A stretch of DNA of 64,000 bases from a bacterium (GTDB lineage Bacteria > Electryoneota > B3-LCP). The translations under genes and the position numbers were made by a program. Below, one piece after another: positions 51,461-59,560 of this stretch. The stretch is taken from assembly GCA_026394195.1 (NCBI GenBank), contig JAPKYS010000057.1, positions 41,263 to 105,262 on the forward strand, read 5' to 3'. A model generated the notes under the pieces. That model worked only from the letters and a program-made list of their open reading frames with translations, had not been told where the DNA came from and made no database searches. Position 1 is the stretch's first letter; each line of letters starts with the position of its first letter.

Positions 51461-51658
51461 CTATTTCTTCGGTTCGTCCGGAGGAACTTCGGTGTAGGGA
51501 ACGTCAATGATGTCCGACCGCTGGAATGGCTCGGATGGCGCAGAGGGTTTTTCGGAGCGCGGCTGGGGCTTCTTTTCCTGAAAAACACCTCGCAACCAGC
51601 GAAACAGCAGGTTAATCACCACAACTACGAGGAGTATACGGATAAAGAATGAGATCAT
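51461..51658 (-). CDS. Small membrane protein
   Basis: A 65-residue protein: one hydrophobic helix (residues 3-20) followed by a Lys/Pro/Ser-rich tail that ends in DVPYTEVPPDEPKK. The tail with a short conserved-looking 'Ile-Asp-Val-Pro-Tyr-Thr-Glu' resembles small DUF4834-like proteins in the FCB group. The gene is nine bases after the deoxynucleoside kinase stop. Function unknown. Confidence 0.65.
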   Translation of the reverse strand: MISFFIRILLVVVVINLLFRWLRGVFQEKKPQPRSEKPSAPSEPFQRSDIIDVPYTEVPPDEPKK

Positions 51659-51667
51659 GTCAGAGCT

Positions 51668-52312
51668 CTACTTGCTGACCGGATTAAAGAAAACGATACC
51701 GCCAGGGTGACGATCAATCTGCGATCTTAGAAGTTCCAGATCTTCATCCCGGTTGACGAAATCCAACTTGGTGGAATTGATCACCAGGAGCGGGCATTCG
51801 TGGAAATGAAAAAAGAAGTGATTGTAGGCTTCGTTCAGAGCCCGGATGTACTCTTCGGTGATGTATTTTTCGTAACCCCGCCCCCTTCGGTGAATGTTCT
51901 TCATCAATCGGTCCACCGATGATTGCAGGTACAACACCAGGTCAGGTTTGGGAACGTTCTTTTCCATGGTGGCGAAGACGCGTTCATAAAGCTGCAATTC
52001 CCGGTCTTCCAGGTTCAAATAGGCGAAAATCTTGTCCTTGGCGAAAATATAGTCCGAGATGGTCTGTGGGTGGAAAACGTCCTGTTGCTGCATTTCCTGC
52101 TGCTGCTGAAAACGGGAAAGCAGGAAGAACAGCTGCACCTGGAAGGCGTACCTCGCCGGATCCTTGTAGAAATCTTCGAGGAAGGGATTTTCGTCGTGCT
52201 TTTCCAGGATGAGGCGGGCGTCCGTCAATCTGGCCAGTCGATGCGCCAGACTGGTCTTACCGACGCCGATCACCCCTTCAATCGCTAAATAACGGATATC
52301 TTTGAGAGCCAC
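51668..52312 (-). CDS. Deoxynucleoside kinase
   Basis: A 214-residue kinase of the dGK/dAK family. P-loop IEGVIGVGKTSLAHRL, ILEKHDENPFLEDFY (substrate Glu), ISDYIFAKDKIFAYL (the DRS/ERS-like region) and IHRRGRGYEKYITEEYI (lid arginines). It phosphorylates deoxynucleosides for salvage; the base specificity is undetermined. Confidence 0.92.
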   Translation of the reverse strand: MALKDIRYLAIEGVIGVGKTSLAHRLARLTDARLILEKHDENPFLEDFYKDPARYAFQVQLFFLLSRFQQQQEMQQQDVFHPQTISDYIFAKDKIFAYLNLEDRELQLYERVFATMEKNVPKPDLVLYLQSSVDRLMKNIHRRGRGYEKYITEEYIRALNEAYNHFFFHFHECPLLVINSTKLDFVNRDEDLELLRSQIDRHPGGIVFFNPVSK

Positions 52313-52358
52313 GATGATTTATAGCTATAGCAGGATCAGAATTTCTATACCAGTTGCG

Positions 52359-52853
52359 CTAAAACTCCCCCCAATATTCAACCTTACCAGTGTCCCCACA
52401 ATTAGCAAGCAATTCGCGGAAGGTGGTATCCGTGCCCGGATAACTAAGTTGTGGTGCGAGTTCGATCAGAGGAATCAGGACGAATTTTCGGTGCGCAATG
52501 TCCGGATGAGGGATGGTGAGTTCTGGGGTTGTAATGATCTCAGATCCCCAAAGCAGTAAATCCAAATCCAGAATCCGGGGTCCCCACCGCTCCGACTGCC
52601 GGGATCGTCCGGCTGCCTTTTCAATTCTTTGTAACTCACCCAGCAGGCTTAAAGGATCCCGTAACGTGGTGGTGAGAACGAGCGCGCAGTTTAAGAAACT
52701 CGGCTGCTCCTTCAACCTCCAGGGTTCGGTTTCGTAGATTTTTGAGGCGCGCAGCGCGACAGATAACTTCTGGAGCTCTCCCAAGCCAAACCGCAGGGCA
52801 GCTTCACGATCTCCCTGATTGGAACCCATCCCCACCCAGACATCAGGGGACAA
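52359..52853 (-). CDS. folK: HPPK: 6-hydroxymethyl-dihydropterin pyrophosphokinase
   Basis: A 164-residue FolK. VWVGMGSNQGDREAALRFGL, YETEPWRLKEQPSFLNCALV and SERWGPRILDLDLLLWGSE contain the conserved pterin- and ATP-binding residues (the two Asp in DLDLL bind Mg). Its start overlaps the folB stop by 11 bases, a common pair in folate synthesis. Confidence 0.95.
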   Translation of the reverse strand: MSPDVWVGMGSNQGDREAALRFGLGELQKLSVALRASKIYETEPWRLKEQPSFLNCALVLTTTLRDPLSLLGELQRIEKAAGRSRQSERWGPRILDLDLLLWGSEIITTPELTIPHPDIAHRKFVLIPLIELAPQLSYPGTDTTFRELLANCGDTGKVEYWGEF

Positions 52854-53214
52854 GAGTAACCTCTGCCTCCATGACGCCCGTCGTCGCTCCTGGCAGAGGG
52901 GGAGCCACCTTGCGCAGCCGTACCGTCACACTTTCCACCGAGAAGGCGTTTAAAATATCCTGCGCAATGGTCATGGACAGCGTCTCGATCAGAGCGTAGG
53001 ATTCCTTCTCGATTCGGTGGCGGGCGATCTCGTAAACGGCGCGCAGATCGATCGTATGATCCAGATTGTCAGACTGCGCTGCTTCTGAAAAGTCAGTCTT
53101 TAGCTCGACGTCCAGCTCGAAGCGATTGCCCAATTCGCGTTCTGAGCTTGAGTGTCCGTGCTGCCCCCAGAAGCTGAGATTTTTCAAACGCAGCCAACTC
53201 GTTGTCGATGGCAT
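52843..53214 (-). CDS. folB: Dihydroneopterin aldolase
   Basis: A 123-residue FolB. LRLKNLSFWGQHGHSSSERE holds the conserved Gly-x-His-Gly active-site start; YALIETLSMTIAQDIL contains the catalytic Glu region; and 'Val-Thr-Val-Arg-Leu-Arg-Lys-Val-Ala-Pro-Pro-Leu' with the Lys-x-x-Pro pair ends the fold. It converts dihydroneopterin to the substrate of FolK. Confidence 0.94.
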   Translation of the reverse strand: MPSTTSWLRLKNLSFWGQHGHSSSERELGNRFELDVELKTDFSEAAQSDNLDHTIDLRAVYEIARHRIEKESYALIETLSMTIAQDILNAFSVESVTVRLRKVAPPLPGATTGVMEAEVTLVP

Positions 53215-53222
53215 GTTCGACT

Positions 53223-55514
53223 CTACTTTAGGTACAGAATTTTATTGACGACTTCCGTATCTCCGCTATTAATGCGCAACAGGTAAATTCCGGCGGCTGA
53301 TGCGGTGGGCATCCGGTAATTGATTCGGTGTTCGCCGGGAGACAGCTCGCCCTGGTAGAGGATACCGATTTCGCGTCCTGAAATGTCATAGATCGAGATG
53401 GTAGTATTGGCTGAGCGGGGCAGGATCAGGTTCACGGTCAATTGCGAATTGAAAGGATTGGGAAATGCCGAAACCAGCGCATAATCATTCGGTTGGATAA
53501 TTTCCCCTTTGACTGCGCTGAACTCATTGGCAGCCTGAACTTCCACGTTGTCGATGCGCCAGCCGCGCCATTCCAGAGTGTTGTCCGAATGGACCAGCCA
53601 ACGCAGCCTTACGTCGTTCGATCCACAGTAAGGCGTCAGATCGGCGTAAACGGTGCTCCAACCGGCATCCTGCGCCCAGAAGGGTCCTGAGAGGCGTTCC
53701 CAACTGAAACCGCCGTTGTCGCTGATCTGCACTTCACCCCAGTCGTACCCGGGTTCGAACTCGCACCAGTGCTGAAATTTAAGTGACGCCGTCAGTTCAT
53801 TGGATAAATTGAGGGGCGTGCTGGGTTCAATCCAGCTCTCAGTATTCGCCGTGTAATCGTGATAAGGGTAATCGGTAAGAACCGTTCCTCCGGTCCAGAG
53901 CGAATCCGCCTGCTCGATTCCCCAATAATTTGGCGTACCTCCGCTGCTCCAGGCTCCCAAACCGCCTTCGAAGTCGTCTTGAAAGAGCAACGTCCCCGGA
54001 GAACATTCAAAGGTGATGTTGCGGTTTTGGAAAATTGGCACGGTGTCACTCCGCACCACGTAACCTGCATGATCGAAGGTAATCCTGTAACCGCCTTCCG
54101 GCAGGGAGAGGTAATAATGTCCATCTGCCGGGATCTGAATCGTATCGGCGACGTCCTCTCCGGAAATGAATAGAGTTCCCGGGAGGGGAGATCCATTCAG
54201 AGCCTTAAACTGACCGTAGAACGAATACATCGGTTTCGACAGCAGGGTGAAATTGCAGGTCGTTGCGCCGCTGGCGTTGGCGATAGCGGTTTTGGTCTGC
54301 GAGTAGTACCCTCTGAGGTGCGCCTTTACCGTATATGTGCCCGGCAGGACATAACGCCGATACCTGCCAAAGGCGGCATCGCACGTGCGGGGCTTCAGGA
54401 TCGGACCGTCCAGTTGAGCGATCGAAACGATAGCAGGCAAAGGCTGAGTACCACTGGTGGAGACTTTACCGGTAACCTCTGCGTGCATTATCGTTCCATC
54501 ATAACCGCAAGCGCGGTTCAGCAGGTAGTAAGCGCCGGGAAGATTATTGGCGACGATCTGCTGAGTGGTCGGGTAGGGATTCTGGATTCCGGGTCCTGTT
54601 TCAATCAGAAAAGCGATAGTTCCCCAGTAAGCGTACTGTGAGCAATGGACGTCTCCACGAGGAGATTCCGTCGGCGCCGGTTCGTAGAAGCCGCTGGTCA
54701 GCTTGCGAATGCTGTAAGCAACCCTGTACCCCGTGCTGTCGATCACGTTGAAGTCGGGTGGATTTTTGCCGGCTGCCCAGCCCCAGGGGTAATAGACTTT
54801 TTCCGAGAAATTTCCTGAACGGGAACTGTGATAGACGATCGAAAAGGCAAATTTCTGTTCCTGAGTCAACTGCCATAACGCCTGGCTTTCACTCTCGGAC
54901 AGTGGCGAGAATCCTCTAAAATAATCATAGTATTCTTCTCCACCCGGCATCATGAAGGTATCGCCTTTGGCCCAATTCAGTGGAAAATTACGATTGACGT
55001 CTACCCCATCAATGTCGCCCCCCAGACCCGGCGTATAATCAAAGATACCATTGAGATTGCAATCGCGCTTGTTCTTGCGATAAGCGTCATCTAATCCGTC
55101 GAAAATGACCTGATTGCCTTCGGGATTGGCGGTTGGAACAATCCAGGTTTCCACATTTTGAACCCAGGCTTTCCAGGGGTACTGGTTGCGGTGTGTGACG
55201 ATATCCTCAATCATCGCCAGGCAGATTTCTTCGCCTTCCAATTCTTCGGCGTGCACCTGTCCGACGAAAAGGACAGCGGCTTCATCTTCATCCTGCTGCA
55301 CGTTGTCCGAAATCTTTACTGCCCAGATCGGCAAGTGGTCCTGCTGCGAGTACCCTATCGTGTCAACCCAGACGAGTTCGGGATACTGCTGCTGCCAGCT
55401 GGTGATGATGGCGTAGACTTCGTCCAGACTGTGGTAAAGAGAGTCCAGCGCCTGGGCTTTCGGGGCGAAGACAACTCCGCCAATCATAATCAAGAATATC
55501 GATAGTTTCTTCAT
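53223..55514 (-). CDS. Secreted M14 zinc carboxypeptidase with T9SS sorting domain
   Basis: A 763-residue exported protein with a signal peptide ending near PKAQALDS. Residues about 30-335 form an M14 domain: FVGQVHAEELEGEEICLAMI (HxxE zinc ligands), IVPTANPEGNQ, RDCNLNGIFDYTPGLGGDID, YHSSRSGN (third ligand His) and FLIETGPG (catalytic Glu). Two carboxypeptidase-regulatory-like Ig domains follow (residues about 345-505), then a lamin-G/MAM-like jelly roll (about 510-680). The last 85 residues (FPNPFNSQLTVNLILP to KILYLK) are the T9SS sorting signal. Likely a surface-exposed or released metallocarboxypeptidase. Confidence 0.92.
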   Translation of the reverse strand: MKKLSIFLIMIGGVVFAPKAQALDSLYHSLDEVYAIITSWQQQYPELVWVDTIGYSQQDHLPIWAVKISDNVQQDEDEAAVLFVGQVHAEELEGEEICLAMIEDIVTHRNQYPWKAWVQNVETWIVPTANPEGNQVIFDGLDDAYRKNKRDCNLNGIFDYTPGLGGDIDGVDVNRNFPLNWAKGDTFMMPGGEEYYDYFRGFSPLSESESQALWQLTQEQKFAFSIVYHSSRSGNFSEKVYYPWGWAAGKNPPDFNVIDSTGYRVAYSIRKLTSGFYEPAPTESPRGDVHCSQYAYWGTIAFLIETGPGIQNPYPTTQQIVANNLPGAYYLLNRACGYDGTIMHAEVTGKVSTSGTQPLPAIVSIAQLDGPILKPRTCDAAFGRYRRYVLPGTYTVKAHLRGYYSQTKTAIANASGATTCNFTLLSKPMYSFYGQFKALNGSPLPGTLFISGEDVADTIQIPADGHYYLSLPEGGYRITFDHAGYVVRSDTVPIFQNRNITFECSPGTLLFQDDFEGGLGAWSSGGTPNYWGIEQADSLWTGGTVLTDYPYHDYTANTESWIEPSTPLNLSNELTASLKFQHWCEFEPGYDWGEVQISDNGGFSWERLSGPFWAQDAGWSTVYADLTPYCGSNDVRLRWLVHSDNTLEWRGWRIDNVEVQAANEFSAVKGEIIQPNDYALVSAFPNPFNSQLTVNLILPRSANTTISIYDISGREIGILYQGELSPGEHRINYRMPTASAAGIYLLRINSGDTEVVNKILYLK

Positions 55515-56014
55515 GGTCTATCCGTTCTTATCGTCATCGATATAAAAATATACGAAAATTTGCAGAAGAAGTCAAGCTAAGAGGCTCTTAATGACGAACC
55601 GACCTGGCACTGTGAGAAACTGACTAAATTTATCCGTGGAGTCCAAACGCGCCTCAATGTTGACCGTATTTCGATTTAATTATTAATCCGACCGGAAAGT
55701 ACTGGACAACTACAGGTTGTCATTCCCGCAAGCGAAGCGCGTCGGGAATCGCCTGCTTGCATGATGCCGCCCGCCGCCTGCGCACCGCCCTGAAGGACGG
55801 TGCTACATCTATGGAAGCCCCCTGAAGGAGGCTCGAAGAGAAAAACAGGGCGCATGCAGTGCGCCCCTACGCCTATTTTGGTAGGTCAGACATTCCTGTC
55901 TGACCGTATATTACGTCGATATCAGGAGACAGACAAGAATGTCTATCCTCCCCGTTTCTGTTGACAGGGCGTTTAATTAAACGCCCCTACATTTTCGTTT
56001 TCAGTTTTTAGTTT
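55515..56014. repeat. Gene-free region with several intergenic palindromes
   Basis: No gene is supported. The stretch contains GTCATTCCCGC/GTCGGGAAT repeat fragments (near 55718-55750), a perfect GGGCGCA/TGCGCCC hairpin (55848-55866), a perfect GGTCAGACA/TGTCTGACC hairpin (55884-55905) and GGCGTTTAATTAAACGCCCC (55968-55985). These are dispersed palindromes like those seen near 4175, and some may terminate the gene at 56015. Confidence 0.6.
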
Positions 56015-57676
56015 TTATTTCAGGAGAACCATCTTCTGCACCCCTGTGTACTCTCCAGCCTGCAACCGGTAAACATATACCCCCGCCGCCAAGCCTGACC
56101 CATCGAAGGTCACCTCGTGATTTCCCGCCTCCCGCCAGCCGTTGATCAACGTGGTAACCAACCGCCCGGAAACGTCGTAGACCGACAATTTCACGAAGCC
56201 CGCCTCCGGCAGCTCGTAGCTTATGGTCGTGGAGAGGTTAAAGGGGTTCGGGTAGTTCTGCTCCAGGCGATACTCCGTAGGCAGCGGCGCGCCGAAAGCG
56301 GTTGTGACCGGCAGTTGCCAATTGGGCAGGTCCGTAGCGGAATATTTGACGGTCGCATAGTCGTAATTAGTCAAGCTCCCCCAACCATAACCCGTTACGT
56401 AGACGTTGCTGTTGCCGTCCATCGCCAGGCTGGTAGCATAATCATCCCAGTTACCAGGCCCGTTGTAGCGTGCCACCCACTCCTGAACTCCGGCGAAATT
56501 GTACTTGATGGTGGCGTTGTCGTAATCAGTCATTCCAGCACTATAACCCGTTACGTAGACGTTGCCGCTGCCGTCCACCGCCAGGCTGGTAGCCTCATCA
56601 TCGGAGTTACCAGGCCCGTTGTAGCGCGCCACCCACTCCTGAACTCCGGCAGAATTGTACTTGATGGTGGCGTAGTCGTAACAAGTCACGCTTTCATAAC
56701 TATAGCCCGTTACGTAGAAATTGCCGCTGCCGTCCACCGCCAGGCAGTAAGCCACATCATCGGAGCTAGCAGTCCCGTTGTAGCGCGCCACCCACTCCTG
56801 AACTCCGACGGAATTGTACTTGATAGTGGCGTAGTCTGAACCATTCCCGCTTCCATCACTACAACCCGTTACGTAGACATTGCCGCTGCCGTCCACCGCC
56901 AGGCTGGTAGCCTCATCATAGTCGTTACCAGGCCCGTTGTAGCGCGCCACCCACTGCTGAATTCCGGTAGAATTGTACTTGAGGGTGGCGTAGTCCCAAT
57001 CAGTCCCGATTCCTTGACTTTTACCCGTTACGTAGACGTTGCCGCTGCCGTCCACCGCCAGGTTTCTAGCATAATCATAGTCGTTACCAAGCCCGTTGTA
57101 GCGCGCCACCCACTCCTGAACTCCGGCGGAATTGTACTTGATGGTGGCGTAGTCGTAATATGTCCCGCTTCCTTGACTATAACCCGTTACGTAGACGTTG
57201 CCGCTGTAGTCCACCGCCAGGCTGTAAGCATAATCATTGTTATTTCCCGTCCCATTCTACATCGCCACCCATTCGGGCGGCTTCAGCTTGTAAAAGGTAA
57301 ATTGATAGCTGTCCCAAACGGTATTGGGGTAGATACCGATATTCGCAGTCAAAACATAATTGCCCATGGGTGATGTTGCTGGAGCGGTTTGCGTAAAAGA
57401 TCGTTGCACAGTTTGTCCAGCCATAATCCCTGCTGTCCAGGGTTGCAAGGCGAGGCGCTGATCTCCCTCCGGTGTGGTTATAATACACCATAAGGTGACC
57501 TGCTGGGGTGTGGATTCGTGGTTAGTAACGGTAGCCTGATAGCTGAACGATCCCCCTTCCGGAGGGATCTCGGTGGGATTGACCTGCGGGATAACATAAA
57601 CAGTGAGGTTCTGAGTGAAGGCGGTAGTCGTGGTTAGAAGCAGAACCGCAAGAATAAAGAAATAAGAACAACGCAT
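56015..57676 (-). pseudogene. SBBP-repeat secreted protein with T9SS signal, interrupted by one amber codon
   Basis: The frame opens at 57676 (signal peptide MRCSYFFILAVLLLTTTTAF) and runs through a module starting IPPEGGSF to EWVAM. It then meets TAG at 57259-57257 (codon 140) and continues in the same frame to 56015. After the TAG come six or seven 50-60 residue SBBP repeats (EWVARYNG ... LAVDGSGNVYVTGYS ... YATIKYNS) and a T9SS sorting domain (YPNPFNLSTTISYELP to KMVLLK). In the other repeats the TAG position is Tyr (CGC-TAC). Either a recent nonsense mutation, a sequencing error, or suppression is possible. A restart at 57214 would give a product without an export signal. Confidence 0.8.
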
Positions 57677-57720
57677 GGTGACTCCTATGAATTAATTTTA
57701 CGATGGCTATTTGTCTTATA

Positions 57721-57851
57721 GCGAGCGTTGAAAAATACTTTTCGCGTCATTGCGAGGGACGAAGTCCCGAAGCAATCCGGTAGAACCAAGCTATGAGATT
57801 GCTTCGCTACGCTCGCAATGACTCTATTTTTTATTATTTTTCAACACTCTC
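57721..57851. mobile_element. 131-bp MITE-like palindromic element, copy 2
   Basis: Same length as the copy at 39734-39864 and nearly identical inside (GTCATTGCGAGGGACGAAGT; GATTGCTTCGCTACGCTCGC). Ends are GCGAGCGTTGAAAAAT and ATTTTTCAACACTCTC. A CTTATA direct repeat flanks it (57715-57720 and 57852-57857). It lies between the interrupted SBBP gene and the hicA gene. Confidence 0.85.
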
Positions 57852-57869
57852 CTTATAGGAACTCCCTGG

Positions 57870-58100
57870 TTAGAGCAACTCGATCAGCTCTTCGACGGTC
57901 ATTCCCACCAGTTTTAATATGCTGCTGAGTGTGCCCTTGGCCAAATCTCTTGTATGCATAGGAATTGGAACGACCCGGTATGGCGAATCGGGATGTGACA
58001 TAAACAAGTGACTGCCTGTTTGGTGGTCAACTAAAAATCCACCTCGCTTTAGTACGCGCACGAGCTGTTTGGAGGTGATGACTGGTAGTTTAGGACTCAT
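57870..58100 (-). CDS. hicA: HicA-type mRNA interferase toxin
   Basis: A 76-residue HicA: LPVITSKQLVRVLKRGGFLV, then DHQTGSHLFMSH with the catalytic His in Gly-Ser-His, and VVPIPMHTRDLAKGTLSSIL. It is a small double-stranded-RNA-binding-like ribonuclease that degrades mRNA when not held by HicB. The ATG follows directly after the hicB stop. Confidence 0.93.
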   Translation of the reverse strand: MSPKLPVITSKQLVRVLKRGGFLVDHQTGSHLFMSHPDSPYRVVPIPMHTRDLAKGTLSSILKLVGMTVEELIELL

Positions 58101-58346
58101 TTAAATTGCAATAGCGATCTGTTTCAGGCTCAGGTCTTTCGTTTCCGCCTCAATGGGTTCTTCGGGGATGGGAAGACCCTTCATCATCAGAGTTTCGATG
58201 TATCCCTTGATCAAATCGGCAGCCATTGCCTCAGCTTCATCCATGGTTTCGCCTTCCGTCACGATTCCATTCAGAGCCGGAACATGGGCGATGAAGCCCC
58301 CCTCTTCTGCCGGTTCGAAGATCACTGTGTAGCTGTATTTTTTCAT
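58101..58346 (-). CDS. hicB: HicB-type antitoxin
   Basis: An 81-residue partial-RNase-H-fold HicB: YSYTVIFEPAEEGGFIAHVP, LNGIVTEGETMDEAEAMAAD and LIKGYIETLMMKGLPIPEEP. It lacks an additional DNA-binding helix-turn-helix or ribbon-helix-helix domain, and is short. The antitoxin gene comes first, then the toxin, opposite to the E. coli hicAB order but common elsewhere. Start ATG at 58346 (MKKYSYTV) preferred over 58358. Confidence 0.92.
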   Translation of the reverse strand: MKKYSYTVIFEPAEEGGFIAHVPALNGIVTEGETMDEAEAMAADLIKGYIETLMMKGLPIPEEPIEAETKDLSLKQIAIAI

Positions 58347-58609
58347 GGTTTGTCTCATCGGTTAATGACCAATTTAATATACAAACCTTTTCCCCCAAAG
58401 TCAAGCCTTTTCTATTTTTTCGCCAACTTTCACACTTGCCAAACTGATTCCTGCAGTCAACCGGGACAGCGCGTTTTAACCCAGCAACGCCAGCAAAAAC
58501 CCCTCCTGCGGTGCAGAATAGCCTCTTTCGATCTTGAAAAGGCGTGTTTTTTTTTGTAAATTAACACGATCTATGTGAAAAATAACCAACACCCTGCAAA
58601 TCGACCCGC

Positions 58610-59479
58610 ATGTCAGCCAAAAAATTCGTTCTGTTCATCCTCTACGCCTGCACCGCCGTAGCTTCCGGCTATTTGTTGGTCTACGGCGGCAGTTACTACT
58701 TTCAATCCCTGTTAGACCGGCCTCACCACGGCCTGCACGACGCCCTGAAACCGGGCGGCTTCTGGGGGCACGGTCTGGGCATCATCGGCACGGTGATGAT
58801 GCTGATCATGCTGCTCTACCTGGTGCGGAAATATCTTCGCTTTGCTCAGAAGTGGGGCAATATCGGGCTCTGGCTGGACCTCCATATCTGGCTCGGTATC
58901 ACCGGCCCGATCCTGGTTATCTTTCACACCGCCTTCAAATTCGGCGGTATCGTCTCGATCTCCTTCTGGTCGATGATTGCGGTTGCCGTCAGCGGCATCT
59001 TCGGACGCTATATCTACTTGCAGATCCCCCGCCACCTGTCCGGCGAGGAGCTGACACCCGAAGAAATCCAGAAGATGGATGCGGCTCTGGCCGAACAGGT
59101 CATCAGCCTGCCCGAAATGGCTGAACCGCTGCTGAATCACATCCAGTCTCTCCTCCATTACAGTGAAACGACGGCGACGGGCCAGCTGGCGGAAGTCCGC
59201 TACTGGCTGCTGGACAGCTTCAGACTGCGCTCTCAGCTTTCGCATCTGCGCCGCCGCCTGCGTTCGGAAACCAAGCTGAACCGCTACATGATTTCCGACC
59301 TGATCCGGGTCATCAAGGAACGGCGTCTGTTGAACCGCCGTTTAATCTTTCTGAAGGCGGCGCACCGGATTTTGCATCACTGGCACATGGTTCACCGCCC
59401 CTTCGCCCTGGTGATGTACATCATTGCGTTCATTCACGTTCTTATAACAACCATGCTGGGTTATACCTGGCTGTTCTGA
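58610..59479 (+). CDS. Membrane b-type cytochrome-like protein
   Basis: A 289-residue membrane protein with about four or five helices (residues 6-28, 53-72, 88-108, 112-135, 262-285) and His residues inside or at the ends of helices: WGHGLGIIGT, LDLHIWLGITGPILVIFHTA and HHWHMVHRPFALVMYIIAFIHV. This fits two b hemes in a four-helix bundle, as in cytochrome b561/ferric reductase types. A charged cytoplasmic loop (residues 140-250) separates the last helix. It starts the multiheme cytochrome cluster and could exchange electrons between the quinone pool and extracytoplasmic cytochromes. No named family is recognised with confidence. Confidence 0.8.
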   Translation: MSAKKFVLFILYACTAVASGYLLVYGGSYYFQSLLDRPHHGLHDALKPGGFWGHGLGIIGTVMMLIMLLYLVRKYLRFAQKWGNIGLWLDLHIWLGITGPILVIFHTAFKFGGIVSISFWSMIAVAVSGIFGRYIYLQIPRHLSGEELTPEEIQKMDAALAEQVISLPEMAEPLLNHIQSLLHYSETTATGQLAEVRYWLLDSFRLRSQLSHLRRRLRSETKLNRYMISDLIRVIKERRLLNRRLIFLKAAHRILHHWHMVHRPFALVMYIIAFIHVLITTMLGYTWLF

Positions 59480-59560
59480 TCGAAGGGAGCGATGATATCC
59501 TCTGCAACCATAATCGACACATCGCCAACGGTTAAAAGCAACCCAAGAGAGGCAGTTTAA

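Noticed and set aside
56380..57260. Regular DNA repeats that could be taken for a CRISPR array
   Set aside because: The repeats have a period of about 170-180 bp and are in frame, encoding SBBP units of one protein.
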